Assembly (NCBI GenBank): GCA_946406115.1
Contig: OX291545.1
Location: forward strand, 16,816,001 to 16,880,000
Length of the DNA stretch: 64,000 nt
Source of the DNA: Apoda limacodes
Lineage: Eukaryota; Arthropoda; Insecta; Lepidoptera; Limacodidae
Reading direction: 5' to 3'
Shown in pieces: positions 21,854-33,776 of the stretch (its first letter is position 1; each line of letters begins with the position of its first letter). The position numbers were made by a program, and so were the translations under genes. Under the pieces are notes generated by a model that was given only the letters and a program-made list of their open reading frames with translations, did not search any database and was not told where the DNA came from.

Positions 21854-22864
21854 GTCAGCTAATAGTATATGTGTACGTGTTTATGTGTATAAGTAGACAT
21901 AGTTAGATGAACGTACATACGACATAGAAGTTTACAAGATTATGTATATATTTGCGTACAAAATTCCTACACGGCTTTTGAATTTTATTAAAAATATGAA
22001 ACATTATTAGTTGTTACACTAATACCTAATAATATAAATAACATAATAATATGTAATACAATATACTACCTATATGTAAATAAGTAGATGTAGGTAAGCG
22101 ACTAAGCACAAGTACCAAATGTACGAACAGTGGATACATCACATACAACGTGACCCAACCTCGAACGCACAAGCTCGGTATTGAAACTAGCCATTCGTCA
22201 TCCATTATTCACGGCCTAAATTGCACAACTTTAAAGCGCCATTTCTAAATGACATCTAAATCTGTTACTGTATTAACATTGTGAATAAAATTTATACAAT
22301 CAATCTACATAAATGTCCGTGAGCGTCCGTCCATTAGTTAGCAGTAACACAAAGAACACACGCTCAACTCGTAAATCAGACGCATGTATTGAGATGGCTT
22401 GCCCAAATCGTACTCAATACCGGGCCGAGCTATTGCCAGGCCTAGTCGGGCCGACTCTGAACTTTCCAGCCATTAACGACCCCTTATACTTAACATTTAT
22501 CATTGCCACAGCTAACTCATATTTCTAAAGTGAAAACCGTAGCTTTAATATAACCTGAATTACGTGCAGACATAATTTCATTGTGAATTATATTCAAACG
22601 CGTAGTAGTCAGCTTTTAGGCTGCGGTTGGGTAGACCTAGTTGATTTTTTTTATATGGCATGGCAAATATTTACAGGAAAAGTTCTCGAGTTTACATAGG
22701 CACCAGTTTGGAGCAGGCTAGGGTACGCCAGCTTCCCCACCCTGGATGTTTCTAGCTACGCCTATGGTTACATCTAAGTTTCAACTAAAATAAACTCGTT
22801 CACAAAATAAAAAGATAGTTTTCACCACATTTTTACTGTCAGTCGTTGTCTCTCAGTAATGCAT
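21854..22864. other. Intergenic or intronic stretch
   Basis: Mostly AT-rich. The plus frame at 22313-22528 (71 residues, 'MSVSVRPLVSSNTKNTRSTR' at its start) lies in a GC-richer patch but shows no domain and no homology that I recognise. I leave it uncalled. Confidence 0.4.
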
Positions 22865-23040
22865 CTGGGACCTTATTGAGAAGAGAACAGTCTCCAGCTA
22901 TTCGAGCTCTGGAATTCGAGAGAAAAATGCATGCAAGATGAGACATTCACGGGTTTCGAAAGGTAAGTCAGACTTCCATACAATTATGTCTCGAATTCTA
23001 GAGTCCGAATAATTCGAGACTGTTTCCAATAAGGTCTCTG
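22865..23040. mobile_element. MITE family M, copy 3
   Basis: Left 'ctgggaccttattgagaaga' and right 'gactgtttccaataaggtct' pair in inverted orientation. 'ctattcgagctctggaattc' is inverted near 'gaattctagagtccgaataa'. The core 'tcacgggtttcgaaaggtaa' matches copy 1. Confidence 0.85.
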
Positions 23041-23067
23041 ATGTTCTTTAGTCCTTGATCTGATTTT

Positions 23068-23338
23068 TAGGGTTACGTACCTGAAAGGTAATTAGGAACC
23101 CTATTACTAAGGCTTCGCTGTTTGTCCGTCTGTCACCAGGCTGTATCTCATGAACCGTTGAAATTTTCACAGAAGATGTATTTATGTTCCCGCTATAACA
23201 ACAAATACTAAAAAACAGAAAAATTAAATATTTAAGGGGGCTCCCATACAACATACGAGATTTTTTGCTCGTTTTTGTAGATAATGGTATGAAACCCTTC
23301 GTGCGCGAGTCCGACTCGCACTTGGCCGATTTTTTTTA
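23068..23338 (+). repeat. 'cttggccgg' repeat, short copy
   Basis: 'agggttacgtacctgaaagg' to 'gactcgcacttggccgattt' with an internal 'tttgtccgtctgtcacc' block and 'ggggctcccatac'. It is about 270 bp, so the middle is shortened relative to 12866-13484. Confidence 0.8.
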
Positions 23339-23870
23339 CCTTATATGTCATTTTCAGAAAAAGATTGTTGTTTAGTAGCTTAACAATATAATATCAGACA
23401 TTTCGAAATATGTTCTTTTATATAATTTCAATTTAAAATCGTTCCTCATTTATTCCCGGACATTACACACAGCGAAATCTGGTCCCAAACTAAGGCGGGC
23501 TTGTACTTTATTAACTAGACATTTGATACCTATATACTCTTTATAAATATTGTACAAAGAAAATACACAGACAATTGTTTTGGTAAATACATATTAAATG
23601 ATTGTTTTGTGCTTATTGTCTAAATTAAATTGTTCCTCGTTAAAAAAGAATATCAACTTATTTTAGAATAATTTATCTAATACAGATATTACTTTATTTA
23701 AGTTAGTATCTATAAATAACTGGTTACGTCAGGTTACAATAATTTGTATCGGAAATGGCAATGACATTTGTTTAAAATAAATATGATAATAACTATTCAA
23801 ATTGTACACTAAATATATCGTAATCGGTTATTAAGATATTAAAATATAAGAGAGTAGTAGTCGGCAGTGA
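23339..23870. other. AT-rich stretch, no gene seen
   Basis: AT-rich flank upstream of the GC-rich open frame at 23871. No repeat assigned. Confidence 0.45.
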
Positions 23871-24080
23871 GCGTTAGGGCGTCGTAACGTACAGCCCGCA
23901 GCGCGTGTCCTAGCAGGGGGCCCAGCGGGCGACCGCTACCGGGCCGAAGTCGGGCCGGACACCTCGCCCCAACTAATTGTTATTGCGGAACCCCTGCCAC
24001 CGTATCCGACACCTTGTCGCACTATGAAAAATATTGTAATTGTAATGCAAACAAATGTATATATACCTACGCCTAGTTAA
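23871..24080 (+). CDS. GC-rich open frame with AATAAA, possible last exon
   Basis: In a strongly AT-rich setting, about 150 bases are suddenly GC-rich, and one plus-strand frame stays open for 70 codons from just after a TGA (23868-23870) to TAA at 24078-24080. The frame reads 'AGGPAGDRYRAEVGPDTSPQ', then 'LIVIAEPLPPYPTPCRTM', and then an AT-rich tail. There is no suitable start codon near the front, but 'gtacag' (ending at 23894) could serve as a splice acceptor. AATAAA at 24090-24095, followed by a GT-rich stretch, could be a poly-A signal. I recognise no domain. It could be a terminal exon, an exon of a long non-coding RNA, or chance. Confidence 0.25.
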   Translation, partial: ALGRRNVQPAARVLAGGPAGDRYRAEVGPDTSPQLIVIAEPLPPYPTPCRTMKNIVIVMQTNVYIPTPS

Positions 24081-24089
24081 AACTCTTTA

Positions 24090-24095
24090 AATAAA
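24090..24095 (+). terminator. AATAAA poly-A signal candidate
   Basis: Canonical hexamer ten bases after the stop of the 23871 frame, followed by 'ggaagttggtttt'. AATAAA is frequent by chance in AT-rich DNA; only the position makes it notable. Confidence 0.3.
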
Positions 24096-24387
24096 GCTGG
24101 AAGTTGGTTTTAGGCCAAAAAATGCAATAAAAATATAAATACCGCATTTAACTAAACAAGGGAAAATAGCAGGCAAGTCCTTTTTCATGTCGGAGATTTA
24201 GCCTAATTTACCGGTTCTGTAGACTGTTATAATATCTCAATGGTTCCGTTGTAGGTAAGACGACATAAAACCCTTACCTATAACTGATCTTATCTTTTAC
24301 ATCATAACTTTAGTCTTTATTTATTTGTTATTAATAATACATATTTAATTCTCAGAAAAACAACACATTTTCTAATGTTTTTGTTAA

Positions 24388-24900
24388 GGATTCTGGAGTC
24401 AATAAGGAACCCTTAAATTGTCTGTCTGTCCGTACCTTAGCTCAGAGAATATTACTACTGGAAAGCTGTAATTTGGTATGGATGTTCATATTAATTAGGC
24501 TGATAAAGTGGTAAAATTAAGTCTTGAGATTTTTTTACAGTACTTCCTCTATAAGTTAAGTGGGGAAGAATATTTTTCTCAGCTAGCCATAGTCCGATAG
24601 CTCAGATACCTTATTGGGAACAGTCTCGAGCTATTCGGACTCTGGAATTAGAGAGCAAAATGCATGCAAATGCAAATTCACGGGCATCGAGAGGTGGATT
24701 AGACTTCTATACATTTTTGTCTCAAATTCCAAAGTTCGAATAGCTCGAGAATATTTCCAATAAGGTCCCTGGAGTGTCTGAAATAAGTAAATACCATTTT
24801 CGATTTTGGAATTCGTTCGCGAAATATGAAGCTAATTTTTGATAGAGTCTTAAGTGTCCTCCCCCTGCCAGCTTAATGGTTATTTTTGGGTATTTAAAAT
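24388..24900 (+). repeat. 'cttggccgg' repeat interrupted by a MITE
   Basis: The left part (to about 24602) has 'gtctgtctgtccgtacctt', 'tactggaaagctgtaatttg' and 'aagtggggaagaat'. The right part (from 24772) continues with 'ttttcgattttggaattcg' and 'cctccccctgccagctta', in the order seen at 8332-8720. MITE M copy 4 sits between them. Confidence 0.75.
24603..24771. mobile_element. MITE family M, copy 4, nested
   Basis: Left 'accttattgggaacagtctc' and right 'gaatatttccaataaggtcc' are inverted, and 'gagctattcggactctggaa' is mirrored by 'ccaaagttcgaatagctcga'. The core contains 'tcacgggcatcgagagg'. It divides the surrounding repeat, so it is younger than that repeat. Confidence 0.85.
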
Positions 24901-25588
24901 AAAATCTTGGCAGTAGTAGTATAGGGCTTTACAAGTTAACGAGTAATAGCCGACCAACTAAAATGTACTTGGAGGAGTTAACAGTTCGTACAAATTCCAT
25001 TGAAAATTGTTAGGTGTTGTATTGAACCATGTATCATAATTTATAATAATAAAATCATAACATTCTCAATAACAATAATTCCTACATTAATAACAATATT
25101 TGCTTTCGAATAACGCAGTGGAGTGGGCTGTAAGGGGTGTTTGAACAAAATAGGTGTAGGATTTTTTTTAATATCTGTAATAATTCTTATGATTTGGGGG
25201 CACCCTATTTTTACCAACTACTTTAGCTCTGCGTAAAAGCTGGTGAATCTACTGTTGCAACACTGCTTCTGATAGCTGTGTATCTGGGCTAAGAGACTGT
25301 CTCTACATTATGATGTGAGTGTGTTACACCAGCCACTGGATAAGCCTTCAGGCAATAATCACCGCTATACATACATTCTTATTCTACGAAACCCTAACTT
25401 CCTTAGGCGGATATATAAAAATAGCTATATAAAATCAAGTTTCTTATTTATTAATTAATAGTTTTTAATTTATCTTATTTATAAGTATATACACTCCACC
25501 ACACTAAACAATATAGCGGATATACTGACAGGTATTTGTCTATGTATCGCATATAATTTTCTATATAAAGACGAATCTCACGATTCTT
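24901..25588. other. Intergenic or intronic stretch
   Basis: AT-rich, no open frame of interest, no repeat assigned. Confidence 0.4.
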
Positions 25589-25718
25589 TTTTAGGGTTCC
25601 GTAGTGAAATGACAAAAACAGAACCCTTACAATTTCTTTACGTCTATTCGTGCTCAATAATTCTCATCAGTTGGAACCCCATCTTAATGTGTGTACAACA
25701 CAAACTTGGCCGGTTTTT
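25589..25718 (+). repeat. 'cttggccgg' repeat, internally deleted
   Basis: 'ttttagggttccgtagtgaa' is joined after only about 100 bases to 'aaacttggccggttttt'. Both ends are kept and nearly all of the middle is lost. Confidence 0.7.
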
Positions 25719-26089
25719 GTATTACAAATCGAATGAGAATTATTGCGGATATCTAAACAACTTTTCAGCTGATTTTGTTTCTAAAAAAGTACTTAATAAA
25801 GCTCTAGGTTCATACAAAATATGTACCTACGTTTTCGAGAAAAAGTTACTCAGACCCAGACAGTTAGAACCCAAAATGTATTTTTGAAAACCTATCTAAA
25901 AACATCACACAAAAATAAATTTATTCCTTAATTTAAAGTAAGTATAGAAAGCTACAGGTAAACTTTTTTTATTTAAATTCTGTATGGAAGTAAATATTCT
26001 TGTTAAATTTCAGTCGATTTAATGTATAAAAAAAGCGGCATTATAAGGCTGTGACATAGACGGACGGACTATTGAAACTATAGGTATGG

Positions 26090-26420
26090 GCCGTATTTCT
26101 ATTTGTACCTACCCATCTAGCTTTTGTACGCGGTTCCACCCACCCTAAATTCGAAACCGACTCACACTTGACGTTTTCATGTAGTCTTTGTCCTTCCCCG
26201 GGACTCAAACTATGTCCATGCTAAATTTGCCCGCGGTTCCACCCGCCCTAAATTCCGTTATCAGTGTAGGATTTCAACGGCAACTCTTCAATTATAGAAA
26301 AAATACCGACTCACACTTGACGTTTTCAAGTAACCTATGTCCTTCCTAGGCATTCAAACTAGCTCCGTGTGTTAATTGGTACATCAGTTTAAGCGTGAAG
26401 AGGTAACAGACAGCAAGATA
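26090..26420 (-). repeat. Degraded 'atcacgctt'-type repeat with internal duplication
   Basis: 'gcccgcggttccacccgccc' followed by 'taaattccgttatcagtg' is the family's end on the minus strand. The block 'ccgactcacacttgacgttt' occurs twice, at about 26158 and 26308, each followed by a version of 'tgtccttcc', so a roughly 150-bp unit is duplicated. Confidence 0.6.
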
Positions 26421-28845
26421 GACAGAGTTAGGTACTTTATAACAAAATTTATAACAAAAAATATTCTAACTTTAGACGACGACAATAAACAGCAACGTGT
26501 AAGGTATGACAAGTTTAAACATTTAAAAAAAACATAAAGTTTAAGTGTTCAATATAATATGAAAAATATTCAATGTTAATAAGCCTTCAGCCATAAAATA
26601 AAATAATATAGTAAGGCATCGAGTTACATCAAACTGCTTTAAGAGAGATGTTATCTCGTTATCTGTTAAATATTGTCGTCGGATCGCAAGCGGTAAGCGC
26701 GGGCGAGAGAGGTGACGAAGTCAACTTAGAAACACAACGTATTAAAGTAACGATGGGAATAAAATAAAAGAATATTTAGTTATGCATAATAATGTATTCA
26801 GTTGAATAAAAATGAGGGGGTCCGTACAAATATTTAAATAAAAGAGGTGAACATCATAAAGTGAGCGAGATACTCCTCGCGCTTAGATGCCGCGGCGAGA
26901 TTGTATCCAACGTTTGAGAAATCTTGACGGGACCACTATTATTTATTTAATGTGATTGCGGTTGGTTACATTTTCATTCATAAATTCGATGATTTCGTCC
27001 TTTTTGATATTTTTTCTAAACCATCACCTACGTAAATTCAATAGAAAATATATCGACATGGGTTAGTAAGCAGGTGTACCCTATTTGAAGATTATTCTGA
27101 AGATAGTCGGTACTAAAACGTTTGGACACTAGTGTATTTTTTATATTTCTTGAATTATTTAGTAAACTTTAAATTAGTTATTATTCAATATTCCCAACCC
27201 ATATATATAGGTAAATAGACATAGATTTCCCCATTATCCATTAAATTTAATGCCACTTATTAAATTATTATTCACTTCTAAAAATAAAGAAGGTAACTAA
27301 TATATTTTAACTCAGCTTGATAATTTTATCTAAAATGTATTCAAAATGATAAATTTCAAATGATTGTAATAAACAGTTCTCATAGAATATAATAATACTT
27401 AAATATTATTATTTTGTCTTCGTATTCTCATTTTTCTATATATCTACATAATTGTTAATAAGTTATAGCCATATTATAATGTGATACACTTAAGTAACTG
27501 ATAACATTCTCAAAACTTCTCGATAACAAAATGACAAATGGATACAAAGTCGCAAACAGACCAATGGACGCTCAAACACTTATAACTGCACCTACTAATG
27601 ACTTAAGCATTAAAATATTTATAAAATACTCATGATATTGTGAGCGGCGATCGCATTCGTTTACTTTTTGTTTTAATAAACCCGCTGCATGTATATGTCA
27701 ACAAAGCTCGCACGTTGCGCCTTATTTATTGACCTATTAGAGATAACATTAAGATCGAGATGCACGGCCAAGGACCTTTGTTATAAAAATGTATGCTTCA
27801 TTATACACATAAAAAATAAGGACAGATTAATGTGGAATTGTATATATTCTCACCTTTCCTTATAAAAACTTATTGATTTGTCTGACTGAAATGTTCTCTA
27901 TGTTAGAGCATATTCAAAAATGATCAAAGATTTATTTGTAGGTTTATTTATAAAGTACCCAAACTGTTTAACCAAAATTTATACTGTCTTTAAACTTTAT
28001 TTTTCAATATTTCTTATATAATATTATTCCCGGAAATATACTTGTATTCCTATAATTAGTCATGTAAGAAAAACAAAGAATGATAATAACCTGCAAAATA
28101 ATTTATACTTTTTAACACTGATTCTGGGATCCTAATGAAAAAGGGAATAATAAGTTGAAAATTTTTGATTTTAAGCTATAAAAAATATATTTAATACGTT
28201 TTTTCGATCAATATAAAAGTTGCTAGTGTAAAAACGTACATCTCTTTTTCTACAAAAACTCTGCAGATTTTTTCCTATTAAAAGTGTCTAAGTATATAAC
28301 TCTGAATCACAAATTTTCGACCTCTACTCTTACTCACTCATACCTCATTTACAGAAGTAAATATATTGTTGATCTAAGCCATATCCACAGTATTCTCACG
28401 TAATAAAGCAGCAGATGAATCGACTGGCTCGTTATAATTTTTCCCAGATTTTTTAATCCAGGCCATTTAAATCAATACTCATTATAGCTTTTCAAAGGGC
28501 CGTCATCTCGGATTTTAACACAGGAACAAAGAACTTGTTTTATGTTCCGATATTAAAGGTATTTTAACTTTATGACTTTCCATCTCATCTTGATAAATAA
28601 ATAAATAATTAAAACTATTAAAGCTGCACCTATATGAATTAGAACCATTATACTAAGATTATATTATTTTATAAGTATACCTACTCTATGCTTATAAAAT
28701 ACTACTGACCGATTAAATTCCAGCTCAAACGTATTTAATCAACCCATTTTATTAAACTAAGTGCCCACTTACGATTAAAAACTATCATTGATAAAATATA
28801 AAATAAAATAAAAGTATTCAAAAAATAACAAATATATAACTTTAA
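26421..28845. other. AT-rich stretch, no gene seen
   Basis: This is the longest bare stretch in the window. A short GC-richer patch lies at 26680-26720 and at 26870-26900. There is no open frame above 60 codons and no repeat that I can recognise. Confidence 0.5.
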
Positions 28846-28847
28846 GT

Positions 28848-28905
28848 ATCCATAGGCTGTGGTGACCGTTTACCATCAGTTGTAACGTTAGCTTGTTTAT
28901 TTAAT
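28848..28905 (+). repeat. LINE-A 3' end relic
   Basis: 'gtatccataggctgtggtga' and 'ccgtttaccatcag' match the LINE-A tail. It is short and diverged and has no poly-A. Confidence 0.55.
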
Positions 28906-28921
28906 AATTAGGTATTACAAT

Positions 28922-29190
28922 AATTCGGTTTTCAGCTTGGGATTTCTACGGCAATTCCTTGATAATAGTAAGGAAGTGTGCTAGAGCTGTTGCTATAGTT
29001 TGTCTACGTGAAATTCGGTTACAGTTTTGACGCGGAAACTTATTTCTAGGATAAAAGTAACCTATGTCCTCCTACGTCTCTTTAACTATCCATGTGTGAA
29101 ATTTCTGGTCAATGGGATGCTCCGTCCGTTGTGGTGTAAATGAACGACAATCATACAAACTCACTTTGGTATTCATAATATTAGTTTGGA
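28922..29190 (-). repeat. 'atcacgctt' repeat, minus-strand copy
   Basis: On the plus strand it starts 'attcggttttcagcttggga' and runs through 'ctagagctgttgctatagtt' and 'ggataaaagtaacctatgtc' to 'tttggtattcataatattag'. The order matches the reverse of 15606-15900. Confidence 0.65.
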
Positions 29191-29967
29191 TGGGTTATTA
29201 TATTAGGTACCAACTTTTAACGGAATATAAATTCTGACGATTTTTGAATCAGTTAATAAATGTTTAACTTTGGTAATATAAAAAAGATAAAAATATGGTT
29301 TTTTTTAAAGCGCTAATCGAACTACGAGTCGGATTTTTAAAATAAAATGTACAAACTTTCTCATGGGATCCTTATAAATCCATATCTTATCATCAATTAT
29401 TTTAACATGTGTAAGTTATAACAACACTGATAAAATCAAATGCTGATTTTTGCGACCTCATATAGAGTATTATCTCAAATCTCCGTACCTGTTCTCTAAC
29501 AAAGGCCTCGTGGGCGGTCTTATTATAGTCTTTTATTGACATTTACGTCACCATTGACATTATTTCCACTTTCGATTCCTATAGTGACGTAATTATTATT
29601 CTGTAGTTATTATGAGTTGTTGTAAAGCGTCACTTTGTGGGCTGAAAGATGCGTTTTATCGTTTTTGTATTAGGTATGTTTTATTAAATTTGTGATATGA
29701 TTTCCAAATTTAATAATATTTAGTAGGTAACCTTATAAAGATTAAAACAAACGGCTTATAGTTCCATTTGCAGACAAATGTTCGTATTACATATATAAAG
29801 TATAAATGTATCCAATAAAAAAAATTTGAAGGTTTTGGAAGCGTATTGGGGACATAAATTCAAGATATAAAAAACATTACCTACTAAGTAACTTTTTTGG
29901 CGAAAAATTTAAAAAACGTCATTACCTACTTATATAGTTTTTGTAATTAATTACATCGACATGTACA
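29191..29967. other. AT-rich stretch, no gene seen
   Basis: AT-rich with no open frame. CRE-like TGACGTAA at 29583 and 'tttacgtcac' at 29543 are present, but such short matches are expected by chance. Confidence 0.4.
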
Positions 29968-30540
29968 GGTGAATTTTTCAAGTGGGCGTGCATGGCCAAA
30001 TCCAAAACTGTGAGGAATAGCGAAAAGTACTCAAAGGAGTCTCGGGCCTGATTTTGATGACAACTTAAACTGCATCATTGGATTTTTGAAAAATTAATAT
30101 TCCTAGCCAGGAACAATAATTAAAAACACGCACTATAAGGAACTAATTCTTGAAAGTAATGACTTACGGGAAACTTAAGAAAACTTACCTGACTTACCTA
30201 CAATACCTGTACCTTGTTCGAAACTAGCTCAATATTTTTTCAACTTACATTCGCAACACAGTCCTCTTCACAACATTATATTCTTATTTAATTTTTTTAT
30301 TTATTATCTTTTCGCGGTTAAAAGTAAAGTAAAAGAAAAACCGGCCAATGCAAGTCAGGCTCTCGCATCGAGGTTCCGTACCTAAAACCATTAACGTAAT
30401 TAACAAGTTTATTGATTTTCCAAAAATCTAACGATGAAGTTGAAGTTTTTATCGAAATCGGGCCCGAGACTCCTATGAGTCCTTTCGCTATTACTCTTAG
30501 TTTCGGATTTAGCCATCTACGCTCACTTGAAAAGTTCACC
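29968..30540. mobile_element. Long inverted-repeat element
   Basis: The outer 100-130 bases on each side are inverted copies. 'ggtgaatttttcaagtgggc', 'gtcatcaaaatcaggcccga' (minus) and 'gagtctcgggcc' on the left correspond to 'gcccgagactcctatgagtc', 'tttcggatttagccatc' and 'cacttgaaaagttcacc' on the right. A minus-strand 'cttggccgg' end (about 30336-30400, 'aaccggccaatgcaagtcag') lies just inside the right arm. The open frame at 30412-30660 reads through the right arm and is not a gene. Confidence 0.75.
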
Positions 30541-31569
30541 CTCTATATTTATAACATGAAAATTATAAAAATAAATTTAAATTATCGCAAAAGTGTATTA
30601 GGTACCTATGGTACTATGAGGGCAGAATCTTTAAAATATAGCCTCCATTTGGATTTTTAGGCACGAAACAAAAAGAAAAAATTACTGCGTGAATATTTTC
30701 CTAAGTCTCGAGAATATTTTCATTCCTATCATGATATCACCAGTTATCTTGTTAAACGTTGAATAAGTAACGAACCTTTCTTCTATTTAAATTCGCAAAG
30801 TGAAGAGCTAATAAAAGTAAAGTAATAAATATCCAAGAAAGTTGTTTTAATTTCTCTTTTACACGAAGTAGATTGCCGGTAAGATCGACAAAACTTCCTT
30901 GTTTTTAATTTTCTTTAAAACATCTACTTGCTTAGTATTTTATTTACAGAGCTTATTTACATAAAGTGTCTGTATATATAAATATCTGTAGCTACTGAAA
31001 ATATCCTTCTTGGATATTTAGGTTGCAATATCTAAATGTTTTTAATGCTATATTTAGCAGAACTATGATGTGAAAACCTTTTTGTTAAATATTGAGACGA
31101 TGACGAAATACGAAAGGTCTAGAATACACTGTGAAGTAACATTTTTGCAACATGGCTTCATTTTCAGTTGCGCTCAGTCGCTATAATACTAATCGCGCTT
31201 CTAATGCTTTTGGCTCTTAACCAAAATGTATGACGTAAATGGAACAGATCAAGCTGAAGAAGAAGTTGATTTCGAAGGTGGTAATATTGGATTAATATCA
31301 CAATTCAAATTTTGTAGCAGAAACGCAAATTAAAGAATTTTCTAAAATAGGACTTCTGGTCATAGGGTTATTGTCCTGAAAGTGCGCTTTATCACCAAAC
31401 ACAACATAAAATGCCAAATTGGTTTCTTTGTACATTTAAAACTTACATCTTTCTTATGATATAATGAAGATCTTAATGAAAAATACATATCCCTCCAATA
31501 AAATTTTCAGGTAAAATGTTGCCAAGACGAGACCATATGGCTCGCACTGTCAAAAAGTTATCAGATCTC
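30541..31569. other. AT-rich stretch, no gene seen
   Basis: No open frame or repeat could be assigned. Confidence 0.45.
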
Positions 31570-31826
31570 ATGTAGAGCCAAGCTTCTAATTCAACACGCC
31601 CCATCTTAATAAACACTGCACCTTAGTCAAAATATGTGGCTTGGCCGTTTCGTTACTCCAAGAAATATTGTAAAACAAAAAAGTAATGACCATTTAATAA
31701 ATTTTTCACCTTACACTCATGTGACGGTAGCTAAATGGCCAAGACAGATTTTAACTAAGGTGAAGAGTTTATGAAATTAGGATTTGTAGAGTAAGGGCGT
31801 GTTGAGTTAGAAGCTTGGCTCTACAT
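31570..31826. mobile_element. Foldback MITE, 257 bp
   Basis: The left terminus 'atgtagagccaagcttctaa' continues to 'tcaacacgccc'. The right terminus 'gggcgtgttgagttagaagc' continues to 'ttggctctacat'. They are inverted copies with one mismatch over about 31 bases. A second inverted block follows inside ('caccttagtcaaaat' against 'attttaactaaggtg', and 'ggcttggcc' against 'tggccaagac'), so each arm is about 90-100 bases around a short AT-rich loop. There is no coding capacity. Confidence 0.85.
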
Positions 31827-33309
31827 GTACCAAAATTCAGCTTTCTAATACTTCAAAAGTCTGGGCTCGCTCCCAGCACAACCGTGCCCTCAGATTAACG
31901 CTCGTACGTTTTAAATAAATAAACAAAAAAATCAATTATTAACTATTAATTACCAACTGAAAATACAATTCTAGTTTTTCTACTCGAAGAACAAACAAAA
32001 CTTTTTCTGACCGCTGATAAGTTCAAAAACAGTAAATTATGTTAAAAATCTGATCTTCATTGCAATAATAAATACTTTTGTTTTCTTTAACACAACCAAG
32101 GCCTTCGATATCCTTTCCTTTCCCATTTTCTTAAGAACATTTGAAAACTAAGGTATCCAAGGCTATAGTTTCAAATTGTTTGGAAATTATGACACGCATC
32201 GCAGGTCGGTAGGACAGGTACGGTTTCAAAATATCTTCAGTTCCTGACAACATTCTGATTAGGTGTTCCACGGGACAGTGTTCTTGAACCGACATGATTC
32301 AGGTTTCAGAAATAACGAGCTTTGCCAACAAAATATATATCCCGTATTTTGTTCCGCGCAAATGACACAGACCTTATTATTAGTTTTAATAGAAGTAGCT
32401 GGATAAAAATTAAGAAACATTGAAAATGATTACTAGAGATACCCTCTATTAAGACGCATTTGTACCGACCATTGCATTTATCTTATAAATATTGTCTCAT
32501 TCATCTCTTTGTGCATCTTTTTTCATTCAACATGCCCAAACACCTTTACCATCTTTCTCAGTAGCTTAAGTACTGAGTACTACATCATTTACTCCGCAAT
32601 GCAACACTTCACACAAATACTTTTTATTCTATCAGTTACGTACACCGCACATCTCAATACTCTTATCACCACAGCGTTTATTCAAATTTCGTGAATCTTA
32701 CTATTACTAGAGAATATTTTGTAAAATGTCTGTCTACGTATGCAATAGTGTATCTCTTTCAATAAATGGTAAGACAAAGACTACGATAAAATTGAATGAT
32801 TGCCTCCGAGAAAAGACAATGTATTGGTATATCGAACGTTTTGGCTTTCGATCATGGGAAACTAGCCGATCGTCCGACAATCAGCTGAAGCGGCCGCACT
32901 GCGAGGACCCTGTTATCGGCTGAGCGGGCGGCCCATTGTGCCGGCGAGACGCACCGGCATATTCCTGACATTTGCAATATTCCATGCCATTCGACAAATA
33001 CTTACTGTGTAGATTATAGAAGCATGATTAGAAATGTTTAGAGCCGAACATAGCGATTGCATATTATTTTAAATTTAAGTTCCTATGTTGCATACTATAA
33101 ATTGTCATTTCAATCTACTGCTAAATATAACATGGCTCAAGCTACCCTACTGTGCCATGTAAAGGTGTAGGTATTGTGTTCATCAGTGTAAGTAGGTATG
33201 CAAGTTTATTTATTTATGAAGATTTAATAACGAAACGTGTAATCAAATTTTAATTATTGTTGCAGCAATAGATAATAATCGTTACTATTGATTTAACTGT
33301 TAGCAATAA
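31827..33309. other. Intergenic or intronic stretch
   Basis: AT-rich apart from a GC-rich patch at about 32860-32960 ('gaagcggccgcactgcgag'). The frame at 32726-32923 ends in this patch and has no domain. No repeat assigned. Confidence 0.4.
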
Positions 33310-33311
33310 AA

Positions 33312-33600
33312 AAAAATGCTTTGTCCTGAATGACTGACGGATCAACGCCAGCCTAAACCGCTGATCGTAGAGACCTGAAACTTGGAGGGTGTGTTTTTGT
33401 ATGACGTAGGCATCCGAAAAAAAAGGTGAAAAACCCCTAAGGAAGTAAAATAGGGGAGCATAGTCAGTATACGACAACGTGTTCCTTGGTCCAATCTACT
33501 TCAAATATTGCATGAACCCTTTTTTAACAGAATTAATGGAAGACGTGTTTCATATTTTATTGAAATTTATCCCCTAACGGGGTTAAAGGGGTAGAAAGTT
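33312..33600 (+). repeat. 'gacggatcaacgc' repeat, copy 1
   Basis: 'gactgacggatcaacgccag', 'ccgctgatcgtagagacctg', 'ggcatccgaaaaaaaaggtg' and 'cccctaacggggttaaaggg' form a repeat that I know from lepidopteran genomes. It is seen again at 33777. No coding potential. Confidence 0.7.
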
Positions 33601-33776
33601 ATTTTGGCGCTGATTTGCTTCGAAGTTGATATCTATACTCCTAATTGCTTTTGATTAAAATTACATTTTACATATTTTGACATATGTTTGAAAATTCAAT
33701 CCGATTTTATTTAAAAATTGAACTCACTTAAAAATAAAAACATTTATAGTTTTCTTTTTCTACCTATATACATATA

